Below are positions 7,281-15,729 of a DNA stretch of 64,000 nucleotides, piece by piece. Numbering within the stretch: position 1 is the first letter of the stretch; each line of letters opens with the position of its first letter. A program made the position numbers and the translations under genes. The stretch lies in the NCBI GenBank assembly GCA_900317855.1, contig ONIG01000008.1, forward strand, positions 1-64,000. The letters run 5' to 3'. The DNA is from an uncultured Eubacteriales bacterium (GTDB lineage: Bacteria; Bacillota; Clostridia; Oscillospirales; Oscillospiraceae). Below the pieces are notes generated by a model that was given only the letters and a program-made list of their open reading frames with translations, ran no database searches and was not told the DNA's origin.

Positions 7281-8879
7281 TCAGAGCGCGGCAAAGATGC
7301 GCGCGCCCTGCTTTTTCACCCAGCGGAGCAGCAGTGCGCTGCCCGCCGCCGTCACGACGGCAAAGATGGCCAGATACGCCGCCGCACTGAGCACATTGCC
7401 GCACAGGAAGTACAGCCCGCCGAGCGCGATGGCATAAAACCAGTTGGCAAAGAGCGAGAGCATCACGCAGCCGCTCTGCTTGATGGGTGTGGTCTCGTTG
7501 GTCCACGTCAGGTTCGGCATCTTGAGCCCGAGCGCGAGCGCCGCCAGCGCGCTCAGCAGCGTATACAGCAGCGCTACGACCACCAGCAGCACCTTTTCCA
7601 GTGCGCTGCCCGGCAGCGTGATGACCATGCACAGCGCGCAAAACAGCACCGGCACCCCGGTCAGCACGAGCTGAACGTCCAGCTTCGCGCGCAGCGCCTG
7701 CCATGGCACGACCGGCAGCGACTGCGCGAGCCACAGGTTCTTGCCCTCGAGCGACACGGAGGGCGCAGCCATGTCATTCATCGATGCGAGCAGGCACACC
7801 GCCGCGCACATCAGCACCGGCACGACGCCCACGTTGCCGCTGAACACATCGGCCAGCGTCTGCCCGAGCGCGCCGCCCTTGATGATCAGCGCGATGCCCG
7901 CCGCCGTCAGCATCAGGATGCCGAGCCCGCAGTTGAGCATATAGTTCGGGCTGGCGGTGAAGCGGCGCAGCTCCTTGCCGAACAGCGCCCGCTGCGTGCT
8001 CTGCGCGCGCACGGCCTTGTGCTCGAAGCGCACCTTCTTCACGCTGCCGGTCGCCGTAGCGATCTTCAGGAAGCTGCGCGCAATGCCCCACATCGTCAGC
8101 GCGAGGAGCGCCGCCTGCGTGACCGTCACGATCAACATCGCCAGCCAGTCGCCCGCGCCGACGCAGCCGAACAGGTACAGCAGGTACGCAGAGCCGCGGA
8201 TCTTCATGCCGTACACGGCGGCGTTTTCCACCAGCAGCGTGATGAGCGCCTGCGCCTTGTAGTACACGAAGTAATACGCCGCCAGAAACAGCAGCGACAA
8301 AATCACGGTGATGAAGCTCTTATTCTTCAGCTTCAGGCTGATGCGCGCGACCACCCAGCCGAGCAGGCACGAGAGCACCATCACGATCACGGACACGAGC
8401 AGCACCATCAGTACGCCGCCGACAATCGTCCCCGCCGTGACCGGCGCCGTGAGCCAATACACGATCACGCCCGGCACGATGACGACCGCGGCGTACATCA
8501 AGCCCAGCAGATACACGCCCAACAGGCGCGAGGCCATCACGCAGCGCACCGGGATCGGCATCGACAGCAGCAGGTCGTTGTCTTTGGACAGATACAGGCT
8601 CGAATACGTGCTGAACACGCTGCCGAACGTGCCGAGAAACACCGCGATCAGCCCAATGAGCAGGTAATACAGCCAGTCCATGCCGGCCTCGACCAAGGGG
8701 CCGCACAGGCCCACGGCCATGAGCGCGAATATCCCGCCGAGGAGGCCCACCATCAGCAGTGCATACAGCGCGATGTAGGCGATTGTCGCGCCCTTGGAGC
8801 GCATTTTGTTCTTTTTCGGGTCGTAGAAATAGTTGCGGAAGATCTCCGCCATCTGTTTTTTCAGCAGCGTTTTCAGCAT
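7281..8879 (-). CDS. ABC exporter permease
   Basis: A 532-residue integral membrane protein with about twelve hydrophobic segments, most like the putative ABC exporter permeases of Firmicutes that pair with a single ATPase. A short cytoplasmic N-terminus (MLKTLLKKQMAEIFRNYF) precedes the first helix. The start was set at 8879 because upstream in-frame codons lie inside the ATPase gene; ATG 8879 overlaps the ATPase stop by 7 bases, so the two are co-translated. The substrate is not evident; related systems export lantibiotics, peptides or lipids. Confidence 0.85.
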   Translation of the reverse strand: MLKTLLKKQMAEIFRNYFYDPKKNKMRSKGATIAYIALYALLMVGLLGGIFALMAVGLCGPLVEAGMDWLYYLLIGLIAVFLGTFGSVFSTYSSLYLSKDNDLLLSMPIPVRCVMASRLLGVYLLGLMYAAVVIVPGVIVYWLTAPVTAGTIVGGVLMVLLVSVIVMVLSCLLGWVVARISLKLKNKSFITVILSLLFLAAYYFVYYKAQALITLLVENAAVYGMKIRGSAYLLYLFGCVGAGDWLAMLIVTVTQAALLALTMWGIARSFLKIATATGSVKKVRFEHKAVRAQSTQRALFGKELRRFTASPNYMLNCGLGILMLTAAGIALIIKGGALGQTLADVFSGNVGVVPVLMCAAVCLLASMNDMAAPSVSLEGKNLWLAQSLPVVPWQALRAKLDVQLVLTGVPVLFCALCMVITLPGSALEKVLLVVVALLYTLLSALAALALGLKMPNLTWTNETTPIKQSGCVMLSLFANWFYAIALGGLYFLCGNVLSAAAYLAIFAVVTAAGSALLLRWVKKQGARIFAAL

Positions 8880-9586
8880 GATGCATCCTCCAGCTCCAGG
8901 AACACCTCCTCGAGACTGTCGTCGCCCTTGACCTCCTCCATCGTGCCGGAGCGGATAAGCCGCCCGCCCTTGATGATGGCCACCTTGTCGCAGAGCTTCT
9001 CGGCGACCTCGAGCACGTGTGTCGAGAAGAAGATCGCGCCGCCGGCGTCGCACAGCTCGCGCATCATGCCCTTGAGCAGGTGCGCCGCCTTCGGGTCGAG
9101 GCCGACGAACGGCTCGTCCATGATGACGAGCTTCGGATCATGGATCCACGCCGCGATGATGGCGAGCTTCTGCTTCATGCCGTGCGAGTACGCGCTGATC
9201 GGCTGACCGAGATCGCCCGTTAGCTCAAACGCGTCGGCATACGGCTCGATGCGCGCCCAGCGCTCCGCGGCCGGGATGCCGAAGATGTCGGCAATGAAGT
9301 TCAGGTACTGGATGCCGCTCATGAAATCGTACAGATCCGGATTGTCCGGGATGTAGGCAAGCAGCTGCTTGCAGGCCAGCGGCTCGGTTTGGATCGAGTG
9401 ACCGCCGATCGTGATCTCGCCCGCATCAAACTGCAGGATGCCGACGGCCGCCTTGAGCGTCGTCGTCTTGCCGGCGCCGTTGTGGCCGATAAAGCCGTAG
9501 ATCTCGCCCGGCGCGATGTGCAGGCTCAGATCGTCCACGGCCTTTTTCTCACCATAAGTCTTGGTAAAATGCTGAATATTGAGCAT
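8873..9586 (-). CDS. ABC transporter ATP-binding protein
   Basis: The 237-residue ATPase energises the adjacent permease. Walker A is GHNGAGKTT (about residues 35-43), the signature region is YSHGMKQKLAI rather than LSGGQ, Walker B is LVIMDEPFVGLD, and the switch histidine is in FFSTHVLE. ATG 9584-9586 follows GGAGGAGA at good spacing; upstream in-frame codons to 9649 are not supported. The YSHGMKQ signature is typical of exporter ATPases of the CcmA/NatA group. It forms a two-gene operon with the permease. Confidence 0.92.
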   Translation of the reverse strand: MLNIQHFTKTYGEKKAVDDLSLHIAPGEIYGFIGHNGAGKTTTLKAAVGILQFDAGEITIGGHSIQTEPLACKQLLAYIPDNPDLYDFMSGIQYLNFIADIFGIPAAERWARIEPYADAFELTGDLGQPISAYSHGMKQKLAIIAAWIHDPKLVIMDEPFVGLDPKAAHLLKGMMRELCDAGGAIFFSTHVLEVAEKLCDKVAIIKGGRLIRSGTMEEVKGDDSLEEVFLELEDASC

Positions 9587-9811
9587 GGTGTCTCCTCCCG
9601 ATCGTTGCGCCGGTGCGTGCCGGCGCTGCTTTCCCATTTTCCCGTGCATTATACCCCCGCGCAGTGTGCAGAAGCAACCGATTTCTCACTTTTTAAGAAA
9701 TGTGTAAGATTTGCTGGGCGCATCCGTGCGCTGTCCGTGCGCGAATGTTTTTACTGCGCGGACAATCATGCAAAAAAGTTCCTTCGACGCGGACATTTTG
9801 CCGCACGGCGC

Positions 9812-9840
9812 TTGTATTTCCGTTTTCGCCGCGGTATAGT
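9812..9840 (+). promoter_or_regulatory. Promoter of the threonine ammonia-lyase operon
   Basis: TTGTAT (9812-9817) and TATAGT (9835-9840) are 17 bases apart. The rest of 9587-9811 shows no gene. Confidence 0.55.
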
Positions 9841-9884
9841 AAGAGCAGAAAGACCCAGACAGAAATTTTATGGGGGTGTTTGCT

Positions 9885-11093
9885 GTGGAGATCCCACTGC
9901 AGGAATTTGAACGTGCGGCGCAGCGGCTCAAGGGCGTGCTGCACCACACGGAACTCGACCTGTCGGCCACGTTCTCGGCCATGACGGGCGGCAACATTTA
10001 TCTCAAGTACGAAAACAGCCAGAAGACCGGTTCGTTCAAGATCCGCGGCGCGAGCAACAAGATCGCGGCGCTCGTCGAGCGCGGCGAGACCGGGGCCGTC
10101 GTGGCCTCGTCGGCCGGCAACCACGCGCAGGGCGTGGCCTATGCCGCGCACCGCTTCGGCATCCCGGCCACGATCGTCATGCCCAAGACCGCGCCCATCG
10201 CCAAGGCAAAAGCCACGGAGGGCTACGGCGCGAACGTTGTGCTCGCGGGCGACTGCTATGACGACGCCTACGCCAAAGCCTGCGAGATCTGCGAGCAGGA
10301 GCACGCCACGTTCCTGCACCCCTACAACGACCCCGAGGTCATTGCCGGCCAGGGCACGCTCGGCCTCGAGATCCTCGGCGACCTGCCCACGGCGGACATC
10401 GTCATCGTGCCGGCCGGCGGCGGCGGACTGCTTGCCGGTGTGGCCGCGTGCATCAAGCAGATCAACCCCCGCGTACAGGTCATCGGCGTGCAGGCCGAGG
10501 GCGCGGACGCGATCGCACAGTCGTTCCATTCGCACAGCTACGTCCAGACCGACTCCGTCGCCACCATCGCCGACGGCATCGCCGTCAAGGCGCCGGGCGA
10601 CATCACCGTCCCGCTCATCCAGAAATACGCCGACGACGTCGTCACCGTCAGCGATCTTGAGATCTCCGAGGCCGTGCTCCTGCTCATGGAGCGCTGCAAG
10701 CAGATCGTCGAGCCCTCCGGCGCCGCGCCCGTGGCCGCCGTGCTCAAGGGCAAGGTCGACGTGAAGGGCAAAAACGTCGTGTGCCTGCTCTCCGGCGGCA
10801 ACATCGACGTGAGCTTCATCCAGTGCATCATCGAGCAGGGCCTCGTGTCCCGCCACCGCCGGCTGCGCTTTACGGTCACGCTGCTCGACCGGCCCGGCAG
10901 CCTCGGCAAGCTGCTCAACGACATCGCTGCCCTCGGCGCGAACATCCTCTCCGTGGAGCACGACCGGCTCACCGCCGGGCTCAACCCCAACGAGATCGAC
11001 GTGCACGTCTCCTGTGAGGTCGGCGGCAAGGAGCACGGCGACCGTGTGCTCGATCAGCTCATTCAAAACGGTTATCACGTAAAAGTCGACTGA
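9885..11093 (+). CDS. ilvA: Threonine ammonia-lyase (dehydratase) with ACT domain
   Basis: A PLP enzyme that deaminates threonine to 2-oxobutanoate and ammonia. The PLP lysine is in KTGSFKIRGA, the phosphate-binding loop is in SAGNHAQGVA, and PAGGGGLLAG follows. A C-terminal ACT domain (RLRFTVTLLDRPGSLGKLL onward) suggests allosteric control by an amino acid. I prefer GTG 9885 because GGGGGTG lies just upstream of it at normal spacing, whereas the in-frame ATG 9870 has no good ribosome binding site; either gives about 402-407 residues. It is followed after 15 bases by ridA. The length and single ACT domain fit the catabolic-like (TdcB/IlvA short) form. Confidence 0.93.
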   Translation: MEIPLQEFERAAQRLKGVLHHTELDLSATFSAMTGGNIYLKYENSQKTGSFKIRGASNKIAALVERGETGAVVASSAGNHAQGVAYAAHRFGIPATIVMPKTAPIAKAKATEGYGANVVLAGDCYDDAYAKACEICEQEHATFLHPYNDPEVIAGQGTLGLEILGDLPTADIVIVPAGGGGLLAGVAACIKQINPRVQVIGVQAEGADAIAQSFHSHSYVQTDSVATIADGIAVKAPGDITVPLIQKYADDVVTVSDLEISEAVLLLMERCKQIVEPSGAAPVAAVLKGKVDVKGKNVVCLLSGGNIDVSFIQCIIEQGLVSRHRRLRFTVTLLDRPGSLGKLLNDIAALGANILSVEHDRLTAGLNPNEIDVHVSCEVGGKEHGDRVLDQLIQNGYHVKVD

Positions 11094-11108
11094 TAGGAGG
11101 TCATTATC

Positions 11109-11480
11109 ATGAAAACAGTTGCTACTACCAACGCCCCCGCTGCGCTCGGCCCCTACGCTCAGGCGCAGGTCTCCGGCGGCTTTGTGTTCACGTCCGGCCA
11201 GATCGGCATCGACCCCGCCACCGGCGCCATCGCCGAGGGCATCGAAGCGCAGGCCCATCAGGTCTTTCGCAACCTGACCGCCGTGCTGCAGGCCGCCGGC
11301 AGCGACATGTCCAAGGCCGTCAAGACGACGGTGTTCATCAAGAATATGGACGATTTCGCCACCGTCAACGCCATCTACGCCGGGTATTTCTCCGAGCCGT
11401 TCCCGGCCAGAAGCTGCGTCGAGGTCGCGCGTCTGCCCAAGGATGTGCTCGTCGAATGCGAGGTCATCGCCGAAGCGTAA
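11109..11480 (+). CDS. ridA: RidA family reactive intermediate deaminase
   Basis: The 123-residue protein hydrolyses enamine/imine intermediates, such as 2-aminocrotonate and 2-aminoacrylate, released by PLP enzymes. Family features are GPYAQAQ near the N-terminus, FTSGQIGIDPATG and the arginine of FPARSCVEVARLPKDVLVECE, which binds the carboxylate of the substrate. AGGAGG precedes ATG 11109. Its place directly behind threonine ammonia-lyase fits, because that enzyme makes exactly these intermediates. Confidence 0.95.
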   Translation: MKTVATTNAPAALGPYAQAQVSGGFVFTSGQIGIDPATGAIAEGIEAQAHQVFRNLTAVLQAAGSDMSKAVKTTVFIKNMDDFATVNAIYAGYFSEPFPARSCVEVARLPKDVLVECEVIAEA

Positions 11481-11595
11481 GCACCCGCGCACGGTCTTTT
11501 TCACCGGAACTGGTCGAATTTTCCGCTACCTGTTGTCCGGCTTGTGCATATTGACCACAAAATATGGGGAAATGCACATTTCTCTGTATTCCTCT

Positions 11596-11624
11596 TTGAC
11601 AATCCCACGGCTTTGTGCTAGAAT
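11596..11624 (+). promoter_or_regulatory. Promoter of the 84-residue protein gene
   Basis: TTGACA (11596-11601) and TAGAAT (11619-11624) are 17 bases apart. Confidence 0.75.
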
Positions 11625-11709
11625 GAGAGCACTGTTGATAAGAGCAATCTTGTTTTTCGGCCGCCGGATGCGCGGCCGGGAGCACCAGTATTTTAAGGGA
11701 GGAATAGGT

Positions 11710-11964
11710 ATGTGCATTCAGGCAATTAAGAGCGTTGGCGTCAAGGAGTACGCTTCCGAGCTCTGGACATCGATCAAGGAGATCGACGGCGGCAAGATCC
11801 TGTCGAGCGCCAGCGAGCTGCTCGAGGTGAACACCAAGGCCGTCAAGAAAAAGATCGAGTCGCTGTGCGACGAGAACACCACCTTCGCCATCCGCGATAA
11901 GCTCGACCTGGTCAAGGACTTCTGCCAGTGGCCGGTGAACTACATTCAGGGTCTGATCGGCTAA
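11710..11964 (+). CDS. Small hypothetical protein (84 aa)
   Basis: A soluble, charged, probably helical protein (MCIQAIKSVG... ending WPVNYIQGLIG) with no family I recognise. It has its own consensus promoter, a GGGAGGAAT ribosome binding site before ATG 11710 and a strong terminator, so it is a real monocistronic gene. Two or three cysteines (C2, C58, C71) are present but form no clear motif. The strong promoter suggests substantial expression. No function is proposed. Confidence 0.75.
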   Translation: MCIQAIKSVGVKEYASELWTSIKEIDGGKILSSASELLEVNTKAVKKKIESLCDENTTFAIRDKLDLVKDFCQWPVNYIQGLIG

Positions 11965-11988
11965 AGTAAGCCCTTCTGCTTTGTATGC

Positions 11989-12040
11989 AAACAGGAGACC
12001 GCCACGATCCAAAACGGATCGCGGGCGGCCTCCTGTTTTT
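11989..12040. terminator. Bidirectional terminator
   Basis: A long two-step stem: AACAGGAG...GCC pairs with GGC...CTCCTGTT, and GATCC pairs with GGATC inside. T runs exit on both strands between convergent genes. Confidence 0.85.
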
Positions 12041-12055
12041 TGTTTTCGGTCCCGC

Positions 12056-12946
12056 TCATTCCGGTGCGCGCTCGTCGCCGAAGAAGAACACCGCCACCGT
12101 GCCGGGGCCGGCGTGCGATGCAATGATCGTGCCGATATCAAAGATGCGGATCTCCTGCACGTGCGGGAAGCGTGCACGCACAGCGTCGCGCGTGATCTCG
12201 GCCTGCTCCAGACAGTTGGAGTGGCAGATCCAGCACTTGCCGCTGTAGTCCGTCCCGCCGACGGCGTGCGCCGCCATCATATCGACCGTCGTGCGCACGG
12301 CGGCCTTCTTGCCGCGTGCCTTGTCGTAGGCAATGATGCGGCCGCGGTCGTCAAGCCGCATGATCGGGCAGATGCCGAGGATCGAGCCGATCGTCGCCGC
12401 CGGGCCGGACACGCGCCCGCCGCGCCGAAAATACTGCAGATCCGTCGAGTAGAACTGATGGTGCACGCGCTTGCGCCAGGCCATCACCCAGTCAATCGTT
12501 TCGTCCATGGACTTGTCCGCGTCGCGCAGATCGGCCGCGCCGTCGACCAGCAGGCCATAGCCGGAGGAACTGCACAGGGAGTCGATCACTTCCAGCCGCT
12601 GGCCCGGGAACTCGGCGCGCAGCTGCTCGGCCGCCTCATACGCCTGGTTCACCGACTGCGTCATGCCGGAGCCGAAAGCGATGTGCAGCACGTCGCCGCC
12701 CTGCTCGAGCAGTTCCTTAAAGTAGTCGTAGTACGCAAACTGGTTGATCTGAGATGTGCTCGGCAGCTTTCCCGCGTCCAGAAACGCATAGAACCGGGGC
12801 AGTGCCTCCGGGTCACGGCCCATGTCGTCCGGGTACGGCTGCTCGTCGATAATGTACGAATAGAAAATGACGGGAATCCCGCGGCTATGCATATACGCAA
12901 AGGGGACATCCACCGTGGACTCGCACGAGAGCAAAAATTGTGCCAT
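12056..12946 (-). CDS. DegV family fatty-acid-binding protein
   Basis: The 296-residue protein belongs to the DegV/FakB family, whose members bind a fatty acid in a deep pocket and present it to the fatty acid kinase FakA. Visible features are the early CESTVDVP segment, the PSTSQIN motif around residue 80, GSGMTQSVNQA and the C-terminal THAGPGTVAVFFFGDE-like end (here SHAGPGTVAVFFFGDE). ATG 12946 follows AAGGAG; upstream in-frame codons to 13066 are unsupported. A promoter lies just upstream and a terminator at the end. The fatty-acid role is family knowledge. Confidence 0.9.
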   Translation of the reverse strand: MAQFLLSCESTVDVPFAYMHSRGIPVIFYSYIIDEQPYPDDMGRDPEALPRFYAFLDAGKLPSTSQINQFAYYDYFKELLEQGGDVLHIAFGSGMTQSVNQAYEAAEQLRAEFPGQRLEVIDSLCSSSGYGLLVDGAADLRDADKSMDETIDWVMAWRKRVHHQFYSTDLQYFRRGGRVSGPAATIGSILGICPIMRLDDRGRIIAYDKARGKKAAVRTTVDMMAAHAVGGTDYSGKCWICHSNCLEQAEITRDAVRARFPHVQEIRIFDIGTIIASHAGPGTVAVFFFGDERAPE

Positions 12947-12981
12947 CAACGATCTCCTTCTTTCTATGAATTTCTGGCTCG

Positions 12982-13010
12982 ATTGTAGCACGTGCCGCCG
13001 CCGTTCACAA
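12982..13010 (-). promoter_or_regulatory. Promoter of the DegV gene
   Basis: On the minus strand TTGTGA (13010-13005) and TACAAT (12987-12982) are 17 bases apart. Confidence 0.6.
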
Positions 13011-13082
13011 CCGGCATTGCAGCGAAAATTTGAAGTTTTTCCGCGACAGGCGCAAAATTTTCGCATATTGCTCGCCCATCTG

Positions 13083-13126
13083 CGCCAAAACGGCCCGCCG
13101 GGGATTCCCGGCGGGCCGTTTTGGCG
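13083..13126 (-). terminator. Terminator after the DUF2156-flavin domain fusion gene
   Basis: CGCCAAAACGGCCCGCCGGG and CCCGGCGGGCCGTTTTGGCG form a 20-base perfect stem with an ATT loop. It is one of the strongest dyads in the window. Confidence 0.85.
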
Positions 13127-13139
13127 TCACATTCGGCGT

Positions 13140-14444
13140 TTACCAGCGCACCGTGCGCGGTGCGGCAGTGAAGGAGCTGAACGTCGCGGTCGCGTCCGTC
13201 AGCGCGAGCACCTGCGTGTTGCCGTCGTCGGCGGCGTACATACTCTGCAGCTCGGGATAGTGCTCGAGCATATCCTGCCGTGCCGCCACGCGGTCGTCCT
13301 CAACGGCCGTCGCGCTCACGCGCAGCCAGGTCTCGCCGTCAAACGCGCACAGCTCCACCTTGGGATTCGCCGCCATCTCCTTCGAGACGGCCTTGACCTT
13401 GCCGGTCTGGATATAGAGCTTGCCCTCGAACAGATTCACCGTGCCGAACGGGCGCACGCGCGGCTGGTCGCCCTCGACGGTGGCAAGATAGTACGTGCCG
13501 CACTTTTTCAGAAATTCATAGACTTCCTGCATGGTTTTTTCTCCTTTCTCCGGCTGCGCCGGAATCCGTACCAGATATTTTTCCAGCAGACGCACGGGGT
13601 GATACGATTCCTTGGATCGCCGCATCCCCTCGTCGCCCACATCCTCTTCGCGGTTAATGTACCGTACATCGGGCGTGACGAAGCACTTGGCATACTCGTT
13701 GACTAGCACCTGATAGATGCCCTCATAGGCGATGTCCGCCTTCTCAATGTGGATAATGAGCGTATCGCCCACGATTTCCCCGGCGGAAAAACCGGCCACG
13801 CGCCCGTTCACGCGCAGCAGACCCGCAAGCGGGGCATAGGCGTCAAAGTCGCGCAGAAACTCCCGCACGCAGCCCTCTTCCGCCTGCGCGCTGTCACTGT
13901 CCTTGTGGTAGCGGCGGGTGAAGTCCTCAAAAAACGCGCTCACCTCCGGCAGGTTCTCCGCCGTGACGCGCTCAAACGTCCAGTCGGGGTACAGGCGCTG
14001 AAAATGGTGGATGTGGTTGCGCTGGCCGTTAAAGCGCCGGCCGCGGAACGTCACCATGTCCTGCGCATCGTAGAGATAATCAAACCAGTCGCGCACCGGT
14101 GTGATTTCCACGGTGCCGAAGCGCGCGCGCAGATTTTCCACATCTGCCGGTGTGGCGGGGAAAAACTGCAGTGGTTTCCCCACTTCGCTGCAATATTTCA
14201 CGAGAAAATCGTATGCGTTTCCCACATTCTTGCCGATCGGTGTGGAAAACACCGTGCCGAGGCCGGGGAACTGCTCGCGCAGCAGCAGCGTGCCGTCAAG
14301 TTCGAGGGCCGCATCCTGAAAATACGGCTGCCAGAGCACGGCCGCGCCGGCCGAGGCATTGCACAGGCGGGTATCCTGCCGGGAAAAATAGCTTGTGAGC
14401 AGCGGAATGTCCCGCACACTCAGCGGGTGAAACGGATCTGTCAT
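13140..14444 (-). CDS. DUF2156 domain fused to a pyridoxamine-phosphate-oxidase-like domain
   Basis: A 434-residue in-frame fusion. Residues 1 to about 293 are a DUF2156 domain (GNAT-like fold related to the C-terminal domain of MprF lysyltransferases), ending in the usual SYHPVRLLEKYLVR. Residues 305-434 are a complete PNPOx-like flavin-binding split barrel starting MQEVYEFLKKCGTYYLATV with RPFGTV. The 11-residue linker PEKGEKT region is encoded by GGAGAAAGGAG followed by ATG 13532, that is, a full ribosome binding site and start for the second domain. A free 130-residue PNPOx protein could therefore also be made. The gene overlaps the upstream DUF1292 gene by four bases (ATGA). Confidence 0.85.
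   Translation of the reverse strand: MTDPFHPLSVRDIPLLTSYFSRQDTRLCNASAGAAVLWQPYFQDAALELDGTLLLREQFPGLGTVFSTPIGKNVGNAYDFLVKYCSEVGKPLQFFPATPADVENLRARFGTVEITPVRDWFDYLYDAQDMVTFRGRRFNGQRNHIHHFQRLYPDWTFERVTAENLPEVSAFFEDFTRRYHKDSDSAQAEEGCVREFLRDFDAYAPLAGLLRVNGRVAGFSAGEIVGDTLIIHIEKADIAYEGIYQVLVNEYAKCFVTPDVRYINREEDVGDEGMRRSKESYHPVRLLEKYLVRIPAQPEKGEKTMQEVYEFLKKCGTYYLATVEGDQPRVRPFGTVNLFEGKLYIQTGKVKAVSKEMAANPKVELCAFDGETWLRVSATAVEDDRVAARQDMLEHYPELQSMYAADDGNTQVLALTDATATFSSFTAAPRTVRW
13541..13546 (-). promoter_or_regulatory. Internal ribosome binding site within the fusion gene
   Basis: AAGGAG on the minus strand lies 8 bases before the in-frame ATG at 13532 that begins the PNPOx-like domain. It would allow an independent 130-residue product. 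Confidence 0.6.
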
Positions 14445-14761
14445 GCTTCGGGCTCGCCCTCCTGTGCGGCGGCCTGCGCCGCCTGCTCTGCCGCAGTCTG
14501 CTCGGCGAGTTTCGCCTTGAGCTCCTCAAAACAGTGCTTGATGATGGCGTATTCCTGCTCGTTTTCGAGTGCGAGCAGCGCCAGCTGGCCGTCTTCGCGC
14601 GTGTCGTACCGGTTGGCGAACAGCCGCTGCTGCGCGCCCTCGCCGGTCGTGAACACGACATATGAGCGGCCGTTGTCCTCACAGTCATAGGTAAACAGTA
14701 CGTCGCACTGCACCTGTTTTCCGTCCGGGCCAAGGACCGCGAACGTTCCGTTTTCAAACAT
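14441..14761 (-). CDS. DUF1292 domain protein
   Basis: A 106-residue small acidic protein of the DUF1292 family, common in Firmicutes and of unknown role. The family pattern is seen in VLFTYDCEDNGRSYVVFT and the later QLALLALENEQEYAIIKHCFEEL. The C-terminal 25 residues are alanine/glutamine-rich (AEQTAAEQAAQAAAQEGEPEA) and likely disordered. ATG 14761 has GGAG upstream. The stop overlaps the fusion gene start by four bases, so the pair is an operon. Confidence 0.85.
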   Translation of the reverse strand: MFENGTFAVLGPDGKQVQCDVLFTYDCEDNGRSYVVFTTGEGAQQRLFANRYDTREDGQLALLALENEQEYAIIKHCFEELKAKLAEQTAAEQAAQAAAQEGEPEA

Positions 14762-14954
14762 GATCTTGTGCTCCTTTTCGGGATTTGCCCCCATCATAGC
14801 ATATCGCGCGCCATTTTGCCACTGCGTTTTCCGATGCCCGTCTGGTCGCCAAACTGCGGACCAGATGGTCGACCGGGATGTGATTATTCACCACTCTGTC
14901 CGCTTTTTTCTGAAATTTTCTCGAAAATTTCGAAAAAAATCACAATTTTTATGC

Positions 14955-14992
14955 AACGAAATGTTGATTATTGTTCGTTTTGGTGGTATCAT
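14955..14992 (+). promoter_or_regulatory. Promoter and likely autorepressor site of the tetR gene
   Basis: TTGATT (14964-14969) and TATCAT (14987-14992) are 17 bases apart. AACGAA (14955-14960) and TTCGTT (14974-14979) form an inverted repeat around the -35, as expected for a TetR operator. Confidence 0.55.
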
Positions 14993-15033
14993 GTATGCCA
15001 AGATCACAAAAAACAGGTAGGAGGAATCGGCGA

Positions 15034-15618
15034 ATGGAAGAAAAAGTTGTAGACCGCAGAGTGCGAAAGACGAAACGGCAGCTTCGGCTTGCGCTGATGA
15101 AGCTCATGTCGGAAAAGAGCGTCAAGGACATCTCCGTGCGCGAGCTGGCAGCGATCGCAGACATCAACCGCGGCACCTTCTATATCCACTATAAGGACGT
15201 GTACGACCTGCTGTCCAGCCTCGAGGACGAGCTGGCGGACGGGCTGGCCGTCGTGTGCCGCCGGCACAATGCGAAAGACTCCGAGGGCAAGACCTACCCG
15301 TACCTGATGGAGCTGTACCAGTACATCGAGCAGAATTCCGATCTGTGCCACGTGCTGCTGGGCAAAAACGGCGACATTGCCTTCACTGACCGCATCTGCC
15401 ACATCCTGCGCGACGAATTTTTGTATGACTTCCTCGCGTATTACTATCCGAACGATCCCGAGATGCTCGACTACTTCTGCTCGTTCATCGTGTCGGGCAA
15501 TATGTCCCTCGCGCTCACGTGGATCGACAACGGCATGAAGCAGACGCCCGAAGAGATGGCCGTGCTCGCCGGCGAGATCATCATGCACGGCGTGAAAGTG
15601 CTCGAAACGAAAGCGTAA
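15034..15618 (+). CDS. TetR/AcrR family transcriptional regulator
   Basis: The 194-residue protein has an N-terminal TetR helix-turn-helix: TKRQLRLALMKLMSEKSVKDISV then RELAAIADINRGTFYIHYKDVYDLL, with the family FYxHYxxxxxL signature. The C-terminal ligand-binding half is of the TetR_C_33-like type with LLGKNGDIAF and a FIVSGNMSLALTWIDNG segment common to DhaS-like regulators. AGGAGG precedes ATG 15034. It is monocistronic and lies divergent from the DUF1292 operon, which could be its target along with itself. Confidence 0.92.
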   Translation: MEEKVVDRRVRKTKRQLRLALMKLMSEKSVKDISVRELAAIADINRGTFYIHYKDVYDLLSSLEDELADGLAVVCRRHNAKDSEGKTYPYLMELYQYIEQNSDLCHVLLGKNGDIAFTDRICHILRDEFLYDFLAYYYPNDPEMLDYFCSFIVSGNMSLALTWIDNGMKQTPEEMAVLAGEIIMHGVKVLETKA

Positions 15619-15631
15619 ACGCACCGGCGCA

Positions 15632-15668
15632 AAAAAGTCCCGAAAACGTAACGTTTTCGGGACTTTTT
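15632..15668. terminator. Terminator after the tetR gene
   Basis: AAAGTCCCGAAAACGT pairs with ACGTTTTCGGGACTTTTT; T-rich on both strands. Confidence 0.9.
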
Positions 15669-15729
15669 ATGGTTTCGGGCATATCACCTCGGGCGGCGCG
15701 CGCCGCCCCGCAGCCCGCAGGAATAGCGA

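Noticed and set aside
9870..9884. ATG 9870 as start of threonine ammonia-lyase
   Set aside because: No ribosome binding site precedes it, while GGGGGTG lies at the right distance before GTG 9885; the choice is not certain.
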